From contig NC_053046.1 in the NCBI RefSeq assembly GCF_003473485.1, positions 7,636,001 through 7,700,000 on the forward strand: a stretch of DNA of 64,000 bases, written 5' to 3'. This document shows positions 1 to 16,265 of the stretch, piece by piece. A program made the position numbers and the translations under genes. A model generated the notes under the pieces. The model was not told the DNA's origin, made no database searches, and saw nothing but the letters and a program-made list of their open reading frames with translations. Source of the stretch: Medicago truncatula (Eukaryota > Streptophyta > Magnoliopsida > Fabales > Fabaceae). Position 1 is the stretch's first letter, and each line of letters opens with the position of its first letter.

Positions 1-1306
1 TCTATAAAATCATGGTTTAAACTAACATAACCTCGCAAGATCAGTTTACAAGTTGAAGATTGCACCTACTTATTAACACATTTTTAGACCATCTTTTATC
101 TAATACGAGACTCTTCAACAAGAATTAAAACGACTATAATACGTTTAGATTTTTCTAATCATATGAACTAGAATATTCTTCGTCTCTAGCTAATTTTCTT
201 GTAATCTATTACTTGCATTTTTCATGTCAATACTTACACTTTTATGAAGGATGAAGTTTAAAATAAGTTAGCATTCTGGCACCCAATAAATTTAATGAAG
301 AAAAAAGGAATCCAAACCACTAGTATCTTTGGTTGCAAAGGAGCAACTCAAGTTGACAACATGGTTATACATGCCACTTATGATTACCAAGTTAGCTTGA
401 GAAGATGTTATATGAATTTTCTCCTTAGACTACCTCCAACTTAGGTATTTAAAGATTTCATAATAGTAGTCGTAGATAGATTTTTTAAAATGGCTCGTTT
501 CATTTTTTTTCTTCAAAAGATTAATGATATTTTCACGGTAACAAAAAAGAAAAACTCAACTCAATAAAAGCACTATCTAAAACAGCAACTTCTAAATACA
601 CGTTAGATTCTCAAAAGGATTAATCTGTAGAAAACAAACGATACAAAAATAATATGTACAATATTTTTAATAAGTTAAATCTTAATTCCATCTCTTTCAA
701 TCAATAAGATAAAATTGAAGATTTGAATATAGCCATTTGGATCCTTGTGTGGATAATTTCAGCTAGTCTTATCTCCAAAAGGGCGGCGATATTTTCTGCC
801 TTCATTCCACAAACATGTAAACTTATTCCATATATATCACTTTCTAATTGTCTAATTATATCCATTCACTTGGTCATTTCAGAAAGAAGAAAAGAAAAAA
901 CACCAATTAAACGAAGAAAGAAAGAAATATACATAAATAAAGTGACAAAGTGTCTCACATTAATCTTTGCATGCGTTGAATATAGTTGAACTGCTCTATG
1001 AAGATCAGAACAGGGGAAACAGAAAAAGTGTACACCACATAGATTTTTTTTTTGTGAATTCGACGGTTTTTAAGGGAATGGACCTAGTAATCTAAAGTTT
1101 GATCGAGTATCCTAGGGGAACAACGTTTGACCAGTATGCATGCCTCTACGCATGAGTCAGATTAGTCGTCCATTATTGGTGGATCGGAAACTGGTGCGAA
1201 AGCAAAAAGAAAAGTTTGATCGAGTATAAATAAATCAATAGTTATGCTAACATGTACTTTAAGACCATAGGATAAAGTTTCAAAAAATAACAAGTATTTA
1301 TTAAAA
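1..1306. other. Upstream intergenic DNA, no gene seen
   Basis: AT-rich sequence with stop codons in all frames. No convincing exon, RNA gene or paired repeat was found. The longest open stretches lack codon bias and recognisable motifs. Confidence 0.5.
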
Positions 1307-1589
1307 GGAAAATGTTACATGAACACCCTTTATTCATACACTCCATTATACACCCCATGTATTAGGGATATTTTGGTAAGTTCATCTCACAACCACACTT
1401 TATCTTCTATTTATGTGGGATCTAAGTTGTCACATGTCAGAATTTTGTGTTGGTGTAAAAGGTGTATTGCCACATGGGGTGATACATGTATCATCACTCT
1501 TATTAAAAAAACAACAAAAAAAGTTTTGAGATATAGACTAGCTTAATACATGAATATGTGTCTTAAAGACACACATGTTACCATTTTCC
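1307..1589. mobile_element. MITE-like foldback element upstream of DWF4
   Basis: The left end reads ggaaaatgttacatg and the right end is its near inverse, catgttaccattttcc. The element is about 283 bp and non-coding. It lies about 400 bp upstream of the DWF4 start, just outside the likely core promoter. I could not define a target-site duplication. Confidence 0.5.
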
Positions 1590-1826
1590 ATAAATCTAAC
1601 CAAAAATTGTTTCTTGAAATATTGAACACGCGGTCTTCTAAAGTATTCGTGGGAAGTTGTTAATCTTTTGAGTTGAATAAAATCAAAATAAAAAATTAAA
1701 AGTTAGTTAATTTATTTTGAAGTATAAACTAAATATAATTAGCAAAGTGCACTGTTTTTCCATAGTGTAAAGCCAATTTCGCTGCTACTTTCCGGTTTTT
1801 TTCACTTTAAAGACAGAACAGAAGCT

Positions 1827-1834
1827 TATAAAAG
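1827..1834 (+). promoter_or_regulatory. Putative TATA box of the DWF4 gene
   Basis: TATAAAAG lies 155 bp before the DWF4 start codon, leaving room for a roughly 120-bp 5' leader. No exact BZR1 brassinosteroid-response element (CGTG[T/C]G) was seen in the 300 bp above it by eye, although DWF4 genes are generally feedback-regulated. Confidence 0.5.
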
Positions 1835-1955
1835 CACACCCTATTGGCTTCACACATTCATTGAAATCACATGCATCATTGATTTCTTATATGCAACTAC
1901 ACATAACAATTACCATTTTTTTTGTTTTGCTTTGAACAACAAAGTACAAACATAA

Positions 1956-6636
<4,681 letters not shown>

Positions 6637-7515
6637 TCATATCATCAATTAAAAGTCCAATTAGTTAGGTCATCCATTCTATAACTAAGAAAAAGACCAC
6701 ATGCTATGCTACCTACTACCTATATATAGCCTTTTGATTATGAGGGATTTTGGATTTTATTTTATACAGATGAGCTGTCTAATCTTAAATCAACGTTCCT
6801 GATCGATCATCTATAACTAAGCTATTGATTATGTAATCAACAATTTTAAATCCGATTAGCAGCCAAAATTCAGAATTGGGTGTAACCACATGTGTTTTTT
6901 TTTACGGCAAACGATCCGAGTATGGTTTGAAGATCTTTTGAAGGCATCACATTTGAACCAATCAATTGAAGTATAATGGCATGTCAATAGGACCACTTTG
7001 ATTATCCGTTTTCTTCTCCCTCTAGGCTCTATTAGATTTTCAATGTCCACTACCCCACCCACATTGTACATTTTATATATTTATTTTGTATTATTATCCC
7101 AGTACTGTATTTCCAAAAGGCTAGGACGACGAGTGAATATTTATTCATCTGTATTATTATCCCAGTACTGTAATCTACTATTACTATATGTAATAATCCA
7201 ATTATCTATTGTGTACAATCTTTTTTTTTTTTTGGGTACAATCTATTCTGGAAGTAAATCATTGAACATTCCATGTCCATATATAAGACTTTTGGTTAAC
7301 TGAAAGCAGCTAAAGAATGAACAAGTGCACATGAATTAATTAGTTTTTCAATCCCTAAAACCATGAAAATCAGAAACAGACTACTGTATTACCATATCTG
7401 TAATATCTCCAGTTTTGAATGTGAATGTGTGGATTCGATTATATATATAAGAAACTTCATCCTGTGTTTATAAAAAAATAAATGATACTTCATCCTCACC
7501 CAATTTCTCTGAAGC
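6637..7515. other. DWF4 3' flank and intergenic DNA
   Basis: Contains the presumed 3' UTR and terminator of DWF4. A 23-bp direct repeat (tgtattattatcccagtact core) occurs near 7088 and 7151. No other gene or RNA was recognised. Confidence 0.5.
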
Positions 7516-7518
7516 ATG

Positions 7519-8170
7519 GGTACTCAAAACATGATGAAATACCCGGGTACGCACCGGTACCGATTACATGTACAGTACTCGTACACCGTACTGCGCGTAC
7601 CAAACCATACTCGTTGTTACTTAGTTAATTCGTTACAGCAGGTGCAGCAAAAACCTGCACGCAATGGAAAAATAACCAAAGTTATTGTTTTTTTAGGTTT
7701 AATTGCACTTTTGGACCCTATCTTTCCAAAAGTTGCGGTTATGGACCCCTAACTAATTTAAATACAAAACAGTCCCCTATGTTTTGATTCTTTGGCAGTT
7801 TTGGACCCCCAAGGTAAAAAAATAATAATAAATGACACGTGGCACCTCACTTAGGGTGCCACGTCAGCGTTGACCGAGTCAACAATGGACTGGGGGTCCA
7901 AAACCGCCAAAGAATCAAAACATAGGGGGCTATTTTGTATTTAAATTGGTTAGGGGTCCATAACCGCAACTTTTGAAAAGATAGGGGTTCAAAAGTGCAA
8001 TTAAACCTTTTTTTTATTGTATTTCAATTCTCTCTCTTGTTTTTGATGAAAATAGTGGAGGAAGTAGTAAATATGTTTTACATCAACATACGTACCTGTA
8101 CCTTCATTTTTATAAATTTGTCATATTATGTATCGATACCGGTACCGTACTCGTACCTATACATCATAGC
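7519..8170. mobile_element. GTAC-rich foldback element split by a second MITE
   Basis: Left segment (7519-7615) and right segment (8085-8165) are both packed with GTAC, GTACCG and CGGTAC words in inverted orientation, for example ccggtacc on both sides. The hairpin MITE 7695-8007 sits between them. The design, a simple inverted pentamer-rich end, resembles the GACAC elements. Ends are approximate. Confidence 0.4.
7695..8007. mobile_element. Long-hairpin MITE, about 313 bp
   Basis: It begins aggtttaattgcacttttgg and ends with the inverse ccaaaagtgcaattaaacct-like sequence. The arms stay paired for more than 120 bp each, with a short loop around gtggcacc...ggtgccac. Poly-T tracts and TTATTGT occur on both flanks, so the target-site duplication is unclear. 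Similar hairpins are familiar from legume genomes. Non-coding. Confidence 0.75.
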
Positions 8171-8600
8171 CCAATTTATTTGGGTAAATGTTGACTACTA
8201 TATCGATGGTAAAATTTATATATATATATATATATATTCTTGCTTTTAAGTTAGAATCAATTCCAATACATAATCAATGCTACGATAAAACATTCTAAAA
8301 TGTCAAAACTAATTTATACACATCTAAATTTAATTTATTAATTTTGGCAGGCTTATATGTGAAACCAAACATACAATATTTTCAATTTTATTTATTGTTC
8401 ACATGGATGAGGATATTCATGAATCCATTCACCTTAATTTGCAGGTACATGATGACAATCAGTCATTTTAATGATGTTTTGAGTTCACAGGCAAGCTTAA
8501 ACAACAAGGAAAGCATGAAAAATACAAGATTTTGAAGAAATAGTTGTTTTGATGTTTTTATTGAGTCTGTAGCAATTTTAGACAGCTTGGGGGTGTAAAA
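8171..8600. other. Intergenic DNA with short TA repeat
   Basis: A (TA)n run of about 20 bp lies near 8217-8236. Nothing else was recognised. Confidence 0.45.
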
Positions 8601-8633
8601 GGCAGAAATTTTGGAAGTGCTGGAAATTGACAA

Positions 8634-8895
8634 CCGTGGCGCGATTTTGAGTGGTGTGGCGCGATTTTGTGACCAGAATTGAGGTTTGGTTCTGCCACGG
8701 AAATCGTGGTACGATTTCTGGTGGCGTGGCGCGATTTTTCAGAATCGTGGCGCGATTTTATTAGGCGTGGTGCGATTTTGGACGCAGAAAATGTTGCCTA
8801 TTTAAGCTGAAGACTATTATGAAAACAGGGGTTACGATTTTGGAGAGCTAAAGTGCGATTTTAACACCCAGAAGACTGTAGAAGGGGCGATTTCA
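8634..8895. repeat. Degenerate tandem array of GCGTGGCGCGATTTT-like units
   Basis: About nine copies of a 10-15 base word (consensus cgtggcgcgatttt) are spaced irregularly and decay toward the right end. It sits immediately upstream of the retroelement-like repeat 8896-9637 and is probably part of the same element. Confidence 0.6.
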
Positions 8896-9637
8896 TCATC
8901 TCTGATCCAGTTTATGTATGTTTTAATTCTTCCATTGATTATGCTATTTGTAAACTCAATTATGAGTAGCTAAATCTCTTAGAGATTAGGTCTGAGATGA
9001 TTCCTTGTAACCCTAATTGATCCATGTTGCTGTGAAACTCTATTTATTATTAATGACAATCTAGTTTTTATTCAATTCAATTGTTCTTAATGCTTTTTAT
9101 ATCCTGATCAAATATAAACATGATTTAGTGAGAACAAATGACTACTGACCCTAGCTTTCGACTTAGACCTAATTGAATTGTTCTAATAAACATGGTTAGT
9201 CTAGGAATGAATAATCGTTTGTTAGTGATATTAGGTTAACGTGCTTTAAACCTTCGAGAATTATTAGACCACCTAAGGAATTAGAGGCTGTAGTTTGAGA
9301 AGAGAGTCCTAACTCAAGGGATTGATTAGGGCTATTTTGTTAACTATCGTGGAACTAGAAAATCATTAATACAAATAGGTGTAGTATACCAATTAGGGGA
9401 ACATCGATGATTTGAAAGACCTGATCTCATCTCTCTCCTTGTCTTTTCCAAAACTATCTTATTTTCTGTTATTTACTTTTTATGCAATCAAAACTACTGC
9501 CTCGGGCACTAAAAGAAATTTACACATCCTAGATATTAACGTTATTGCTAAATTGAGATTAACACAGTCCTCGTGGATACGAACTTTATTTTACTACTTC
9601 GATGCATTTTTAGTACACTTGCTAAAAGTTTATCAGT
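8896..9637 (+). mobile_element. Non-coding LTR-retroelement-like repeat (plus orientation)
   Basis: No coding capacity. A related sequence lies on the opposite strand at about 34080-34880. Both share an end block containing cctcgtggatacgaa (or cctcgtgaatacgaa), followed by attacttcgat and cacttg. Such blocks are familiar from plant retroelement termini, but I could not identify LTR boundaries or a primer-binding site. Confidence 0.45.
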
Positions 9638-9646
9638 ACACATGAT

Positions 9647-10245
9647 GGTGTCATTTAATTTGGGAAAGCAAACTTCTTTCCCATCATGGGAAAGTAAATC
9701 TCAACCATTAAATTCAAGAGGAACATTGATTTTATTATAGTCTTTCTACATTATATTTTTCCCCTTTATCTTCTACATTATATTATTTCTCTTCTTTCAT
9801 TATGTCATCACCCTGTCAAATCTGCGGGTAGTAAAAAACAACTGATAGGTTGAAACTGGAGACCATGAATATTATTGAAGAGTAGAGGAGGCACTAAGCA
9901 ATAAGTATACATGTGTTAGTGATATGTATTTAACTTAGTATCTAATTCTCCTTCAAAAAAAAAACTTAGTAATTCTAAAGAATTAGGAAGAAAAAAACAT
10001 ATTTCGTGATTAAAACTAGTATCTAATTCTAAAGAATTAGGAAGGAAAAAACATATTTTGTGATTAAAACATGGAAGGAAAACAAACTTATTTGTGTTCG
10101 TTGATGATTGTAAGGTTGAAGATAAAGGGGAAAAAATATAATGTAAAAAGACTATGATAAAATCAATGTTCCTCTTGAATATAATGATTGAGATTTACTT
10201 TCCCATGATGGGAAAGAAGTTTGCTTTTCCAAATTAAATGACACC
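9647..10245. mobile_element. MULE-type MITE with 9-bp target duplication
   Basis: A 599-bp element with inverted ends GGTGTCATTTAATTTGG and CCAAATTAAATGACACC; pairing continues for about 140 bp through the gggaaag and agaggaacattg blocks. It is flanked by perfect 9-bp direct repeats ACACATGAT at 9638-9646 and 10246-10254. A 9-bp duplication is the Mutator-superfamily signature. No transposase is present, so it is non-autonomous. It is inserted at the edge of the retroelement-like repeat. Confidence 0.85.
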
Positions 10246-10254
10246 ACACATGAT

Positions 10255-11193
10255 ATTATTCAGCACATGTGCATAATTATTTTTTTGTTTAAATTTTGCA
10301 TAAATAAATCAACTAAAATAGTCAAATAGTACTAGTTTGTTAAGTGTTGTTTTCATTTGATAGCTAATGTATACAGTGGCTGTGGCCATGCATACAGTAT
10401 TATACGTATTCTGAATTGAATAAATATCAATTATTGAAGCTTGGTCAAAAAATATCAATTATTGATGTCAACGTTAAAGTGGTATATATATAGATGAGAT
10501 TAACATTTAAGGTGCGTACAAAAGTATATTTACTGATTTGGCAATATATGCATGCTTGAACCGTGAATAGCGCCGGATCATGAAATTTTTGTCAGGTTAT
10601 ATTTGCCATTTATATAGCTAGCTTCCATGTTAGGCTAACTTTCACTTTCTAATCTTCTTTGTATTCCTTTTGATGCTCCTTCGTCCTCTCAATATCTATG
10701 GTCTACATAGACGCACGTTTGTGTAAGGTAGGTCTAGGACTTTATTAGGACAACACTAACCGTACGTACGTTCTCTTCAATCAAAACAAATCCTAATCTT
10801 GGCTGATTTTTGCTTCAATCCTACCACGATTGAAAGTGTGTCAGGTATCCAACACGCGTTATATTGATTGCACGAATCATATGATCATAACGATAGGATA
10901 TAATTATATTCAATTATTTTCATTTTTTTAATCATTGTTGATGTTAATACATCAATATTAGTGTGATATTTGGTGGGTCTGTGTTATAGTTTTTCATTGT
11001 CAAGTCATGTTCAGAAAAGATCGAAAATGCCAACTGAATTTTAACAAGGTTTACAAAATATCTAACCTAACAAGAATGAGGATGGGGATGAGTCAATTAT
11101 TGATAGAAAACGGCCACAGCTTCCCTCTAATCAAACAAAAATGGAACCGACATATCAAACCTCTCAAAATTCGAGATAAATAAATTAATTAAT
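10255..11193. other. Intergenic DNA, no gene seen
   Basis: AT-rich, with scattered stop codons in every frame. No convincing exon, RNA gene or paired repeat was found. Confidence 0.5.
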
Positions 11194-11216
11194 AATATAT
11201 ATATATATATATATAT
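11194..11216. repeat. (TA)n microsatellite
   Basis: About 23 bp of alternating AT directly abutting the left end of the foldback element 11217-12020. Confidence 0.9.
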
Positions 11217-12016
11217 GGTAGTCCCTAATATGGACCTCAATTTAAAGGGACCATTGGTGAATCTTTGTTACTTACTTACTATAGTCGGTCACTATCTTTT
11301 ATGTTTTGTTTTGAGGCTTAATTACTGGATTTAATTTCATCTTCTCTCTTTACATCTCTTCTCGCTGGTTCATGTCAAAGTCTATGCTGGTGAACAAACC
11401 TCAACTATCCACCTTCAATCTGTCCATTGTCGATTCGTTTCCTAATTACTCGGATTACCCTTTGTGATTATGAACACCGTCCTATTTTGCCCATTCCTTT
11501 ATACACGTCACTCTTAGTGAATGGGTCAATCCTCTTCATTTGTGTGAGTGTTTCTAATTAGATTTGTCTCTAGGAGAGTACTAGTAATCTGTTGGGCTAT
11601 TTTGTCATCAACAACAACAAACAGCCACAATGTCACATTTGTCCCTTTAACTCCCTTCACCCAAAAGCTTCAAATTTCAACCACAACTACAAAAACTACA
11701 ATCACCTCAGATATCCCCTCTGATTCAATTTTTGTTTGGAGGCTTTAAAAAGGCAAACAACATCAAATAATATTACTAAACTTTGTGGTTTGTAAAGATG
11801 AAAATGAAATATGAAAGAAGAGAGAGGATTGGGGAAGGGAATGGAGTGGTGGAGCCAAAAATGACGTTGGTGAAGAAACAATTGAAGCATATAAGAGGGG
11901 ATAGAGAAGAGTAAGAGAGTTAAGTTGATTACAGTAAAAAAAAAGGACCGGCTATAATAAATCACTTTGTGAGGTTCACCAATGGTCCCTTTAAATTGAG
12001 GTCCATATTAGGGTCT

Positions 12017-12020
<4 letters not shown>
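11217..12020. mobile_element. Foldback element embedded in a TA microsatellite
   Basis: The left end ggtagtccctaatatggacc and the right end (inverse of agggagaccctaatatggac) continue in parallel through caatttaaagggaccattgg, giving arms of about 50 bp. The element is 804 bp and lies exactly between two (TA)n tracts. It has no recognisable coding capacity. Confidence 0.8.

Positions 12021-12069
<49 letters not shown>
12021..12069. repeat. (TA)n microsatellite
   Basis: About 49 bp of AT dinucleotides directly abutting the right end of the 804-bp foldback element. Confidence 0.95.
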
Positions 12070-12072
<3 letters not shown>

Positions 12073-12180
12073 GTTATTGATCCGTCGGGAGCATAGACCT
12101 TCGGTCTAGTGACATGGATGACTCTGTATCATCGAACTTCAATCAATCGCTTCCTTCTTCATTGGAGAGGATGATGTACA

Positions 12181-12382
12181 ATGGCGGAGCCAAAGAAAAA
12201 AAATATAAATGGGCCACTATAAGAAAATATAATTTATATTCCTTAAAAATTCAAAATAATTATCTACACATTTCGAGTTACTTGAAAGTGTGATAGTAAA
12301 ATGTACCAAAATATAAAAAATGGTGGGTCATAAGATAATTTTATTTAAAAATCAAAAATAATTTAATAATTTTGTCTATAAA

Positions 12383-12458
<76 letters not shown>

Positions 12459-12502
12459 GGGGGTGGGTCATGGCGCACCCATGCCCTAAAGGGCCTCCGC
12501 CA
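12181..12502. mobile_element. MITE-like element with TGGCGGAG ends, carrying an AG microsatellite
   Basis: The left end tggcggagcca and the right end ggcctccgcca are inverted. Inside lies an (AG)n tract at 12385-12455. Element class is uncertain; no target-site duplication could be assigned. Confidence 0.5.
12385..12455. repeat. (AG)n microsatellite, about 71 bp
   Basis: A pure AG dinucleotide run of roughly 35 units, likely polymorphic between accessions. Confidence 0.97.
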
Positions 12503-13249
12503 CTTACTCTCAAATAAAAATGCGTTGAATATGTGAAATTTTTGAGATAGAGAAGTGAGGGATTAAGATTTTTGAGTCTTTACCTTTACTCTAACAGTTG
12601 TCCTCGAGGGATACATGTGAGTAGATTATGATAAGTTAGATTTGGATCGTTTATGGATAGTTCATATGAACTTATATGGTCTTGATCTAGTGGATTTATG
12701 CAAATCCATGTTATGATTCGTGCGTGCGTTAGACACTTAAGGTAATGCAGTCCGTTTAGTGAATGAACTTTTGCCCAATCCAAAAAAGTTATAGAGTTCG
12801 TTGAATTGAAACAAAAAATATTGAACTAGTTATGGGTCGTACCAACGTTTGTCCTTAAATTTTATATTTAATTTATTAACTTTGTCATTACCGTACATGT
12901 TATCATTTTTCATTAGTTATAAAATAGTTATTTTGAGCTGGCTAGGCTTATGAGTCTACTGACAGATTGTTATAAGTTGTGTCAATTACACAAAGTTGCA
13001 ACGAATTTTTTTTGGTAAGAAAAGGTTAGTGAAAGTTGCAACGAATTGAAATCAACTCGTATTGCTTACAATTTTATGCAGTTTGTTATGCAATTTGTTT
13101 ATTGATTTAGTAGTAATTTTTGTACAATTTAGCCTATATCACTTCCATTATAAATAACTTCGCATTCCTGCATTTACTGCAAACTGGAATGAAATTATTG
13201 ACTTGAGAGAGGAATTGAAGCAAGGACAAAGGTCCGCAATGAAGCCCTG
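12503..13249. other. Intergenic DNA, no gene seen
   Basis: No supported exon, RNA gene or paired repeat. A 15-base word agttgcaacgaatt occurs twice near 12993 and 13034. Confidence 0.45.
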
Positions 13250-13815
13250 ATACCTCAAAATGGATGACGTATCGTATCCCCTGCGTATCTTGTACTGATA
13301 CTTCCCGATACGTATCAGGAGAGTATCTGAAGATTAAATTTTATTTTGAAAAAAAAAATTATCTGATACTTCCCGATACATATCAGAAGAGTATCTGCAC
13401 CGATACCTGCCCCAATACTTCTCAATTAATGTTAACTAAAATAGCTTAACTCTTGAGTACAATGCTTCTTTTTTGGATCGATATAGTATAGCACTAACAA
13501 TGTATCTTTTGGATATAGTATAGCACTAATGATGCTCTTTTTGGGATATATTGTGTATGTCATTGACTAATCATCACTCTCTTAATCGCCAATATTATTT
13601 ATATTTATGTTGATGTGTTACGAGCCTATGAATGATTTCTTTTGTTAGTTAATATATTTTCATATTAAAAAAATGATTATAGTTATACTGCACATTTAAT
13701 TATATAATTTTTTTATTAACGTATACCAGTCGTATCGTATCTTGATTTTTGAAATTTTCCCGTGTCAATGTATCGGTGCAGTATTATATCCGTATCGTAT
13801 CTCGTATCCGGACTT
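13250..13815. mobile_element. GATAC-rich foldback element
   Basis: The left part carries repeated gatacttcccgatacgtatc and gtatctg words, and a 50-bp block is duplicated near 13301 and 13366. The right part has their inverse (cgtatcgtatc, tatcggtgcag). The organisation parallels the GACAC and GTAC elements elsewhere in the window. Ends are approximate. Confidence 0.5.
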
Positions 13816-14332
13816 CCCAGAAGGTCCATAATGCAATTACAAGACATGACCGGATAAGCATGTTTGATTCTACTCATATCCGAATAAACGTTAATGAACT
13901 GACATGGAACAAGTTGTAGTATTTTTTTCAAATATTTCATGGACTTCATATATTTAAGGGGACACCTGGCCTGGTCCCAACAAAATTGAATTCTTGAGCA
14001 TTATTTGATCTATATTATGACCATGACACAAACAAAATCTAGATACGGTGCCTACAAAGGATACCTGAATCGGGAGATGAAGTGAATTCTCCAAACTTGA
14101 ACAAAATAATTTTGTCTTATAAATTACTCCTATGTGTTTTGACCTAACCTGGAACATTTAATCAAAATACTTGGGGCCTATTGGTTGATTCTTCAAACTT
14201 AGAATAGGAAAAATCAAATCGTCCACAAAGTCAAATTTGTATTTACACAATACTAGGATTGAACAATATAATTATTTATTTATATTTGATTTAAAAAATT
14301 AATGGAACAGAATATACTGAATAAAAATATTT
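13816..14332. other. Intergenic DNA, no gene seen
   Basis: No coding or structural signal beyond AT-rich sequence. Confidence 0.45.
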
Positions 14333-14413
14333 TTTTTGGTGTTTGAGATTCGAACCATAGACATTGCATATATTATGCATTGTCTTTAGCATCTGAGTTA
14401 AGCTCACGGGGAC
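14333..14413 (-). mobile_element. tRNA-derived SINE, truncated
   Basis: On the minus strand it reads cgtgagcttaactcag (box A-like) and later ggttcgaatc (box B). It shares order and spacing with the full copy at 29238-29374 but lacks the 3' hairpin part. Confidence 0.6.
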
Positions 14414-14517
14414 GAATAAAAACATTTTAATGTTTGGGATTTGGCTCCTCTTATGTGTGTAGTTTTTTTTAGTAGTTAGTAACCTAAGAAAAATCAAACA
14501 TTAGTATTTTAAGAAAG

Positions 14518-14875
14518 GGTTAAATAAGTTTTTCGTCCCTATAAATATAACCATTTTTTATTTTAGGATTTTTTAAAAAATTAAACTGAATGTTTTCATC
14601 CTCACAAAAAAAAAATGTTTTGGTCCTTAATGGCCACTTTATGTGTACATATCAATATTATAACTCTTTTATGTTCAAATTGTATCCATCTTATGTCTGT
14701 TTAATATGTTCAACCTTTATATATTCATATTATGTTAAAAAAAATGTCAAAAACATGTCAAAATTATATCCATCAAGGACAAAAAAAATTGTAAGGATGA
14801 AAACATCTCTTTTTATTTTTTAGGGACTAAAATCAAAATTTGATATATTTATAGAGACGAAAAACTTATTTAATC
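14518..14875. mobile_element. MITE with GGTTAAATAAGTTTTTCG ends
   Basis: The left end ggttaaataagtttttcg and the right end cgaaaaacttatttaatc are inverted; gtccctataaata and tatttatagagac continue the pairing, as does ggatgaaaaca inside. It is about 358 bp and non-coding. Confidence 0.75.
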
Positions 14876-15192
14876 ATTTAAGAAATGTGTTTGTGGACAT
14901 CGAAACACCTCAATCGCACCATAAAAGATAACTAAATAAATAGAGTCGTGTGAGAGGTGTGATATATTGGTAATGTGATAAGAATAGATACAGAGAGAAA
15001 ATAAAGTATTTTTAAAAAGGTAAGAAAGAAAATAAAGTGTTAAATGTGTAAGTAATATCAATCATTAATTTGTTTCTCAGTGGCTTCATTTTATTTTCTA
15101 AAGTGAGATGCTCGTATTAGAGGACTTTGATCCTTTTTCTTTTCTTTTTTTTAAGAAAAAATACAAGATCCGAATATTTGTTATCTAAAGGT

Positions 15193-15328
15193 TTTTTTTT
15201 ATTTGTCAGATATCCTAATGAGTAAAATTCACTTTTTAATGTGAATAAGTGGGGTGTTTGAGGTTCAAACCTCGACCCCTACATATAATAATGAATTGCT
15301 CATATCGACTGAGTTATATTCCCAGGTC
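15193..15328 (-). mobile_element. tRNA-derived SINE
   Basis: On the minus strand: a box A-like ataactcagtcgatatg, a box B-like ggtttgaacctc, the central hairpin gtgaattt/aaattcac region, then an A-rich tail (the T run at 15193-15201). Diverged, but colinear with 29238-29374. Confidence 0.65.
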
Positions 15329-16216
15329 GTATTTAAAGGTTTTATTCGTACAATATATAAACTGAAAAGACTTAATTGATATTTTCTTCAATTTTATGCC
15401 CATACTCATTTTATTCCTATCTATGTACTTACATCCTCTCTTCTCGTTTTTCTCTTCAAAATTATTGTATTGTATTGACCACAAACAATTAACAAATGAA
15501 AAGTGTTGTGCTTTGACATGTATCATAGGTTATTCTATTACTTTGCTTTTGAGTTCTATGATAAAAACCGTTAAATCATAGTTCTTATATAATGTATGAA
15601 ATTTGATCCATCTCTGAATGTACACCCAATGGATTATTTGATCCATATTGATGCAATGCGGCCAGATGAAGATTGGCGCCTACTAAAACAAAGGGGAGTA
15701 CCCTCTATTGTTTTCGTTATCGAGATATTTTTTTTTTTTTCATTGTTCCCAGGGATTTTTTGGGTAATCTGTTCCCATGCTGCAAACAGTCAAATCTAAA
15801 CTAAACCTTGTCGCTCTTCTTTCCTCGCAGGCAGGAAGCACACCAGCAGCGTATGTTGCGTGATTCAGTAGATCTTGAATACAAATTAAACAAAAGCCTA
15901 GTAGTAATGTGATGGCACAAAATAATGATGGGTCATACGATCCTTTAGGAAATGATGTCTCATCAAGAGGCTCCTTGCGATGCTTGGTGTTGTTTATCTT
16001 CCTTTCGAAAAGCTACTAGTTATGCAACATCACGCGTCGTACATGCATATATAGAAGGATGAGGTTTGTTATTGGGATGAGGAATCGGTTTGCTAAATAG
16101 TATTAAATTCTAGGTCTATGGAAATTGGAAGTTGTGTTTAAGACGATTGATTTTGTTAAATAAAAAGACTAATTATGCAAGTTTTTATCCACTTGCCTTC
16201 TGCTCATGTGCAACTT

Positions 16217-16219
<3 letters not shown>
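15329..16219. other. Intergenic DNA with one unexplained coding-like fragment
   Basis: An open stretch at 15596-15732 would encode a polar peptide containing HPMDYLIHIDAMRPDEDW. It is followed after a poly-T and a possible acceptor (ctcgcag at 15825-15831) by a second short stretch. It may be a captured gene fragment. I do not recognise the protein and see no promoter. Confidence 0.3.

Positions 16220-16262
<43 letters not shown>
16220..16262. repeat. (TA)n microsatellite
   Basis: About 43 bp of AT dinucleotides immediately before the foldback element 16263-17382. Confidence 0.95.

Positions 16263-16265
<3 letters not shown>

Noticed and set aside
8634..8895. CRISPR-like repeat array
   Set aside because: Unit spacing is irregular, units decay and the sequence is a plant nuclear repeat.
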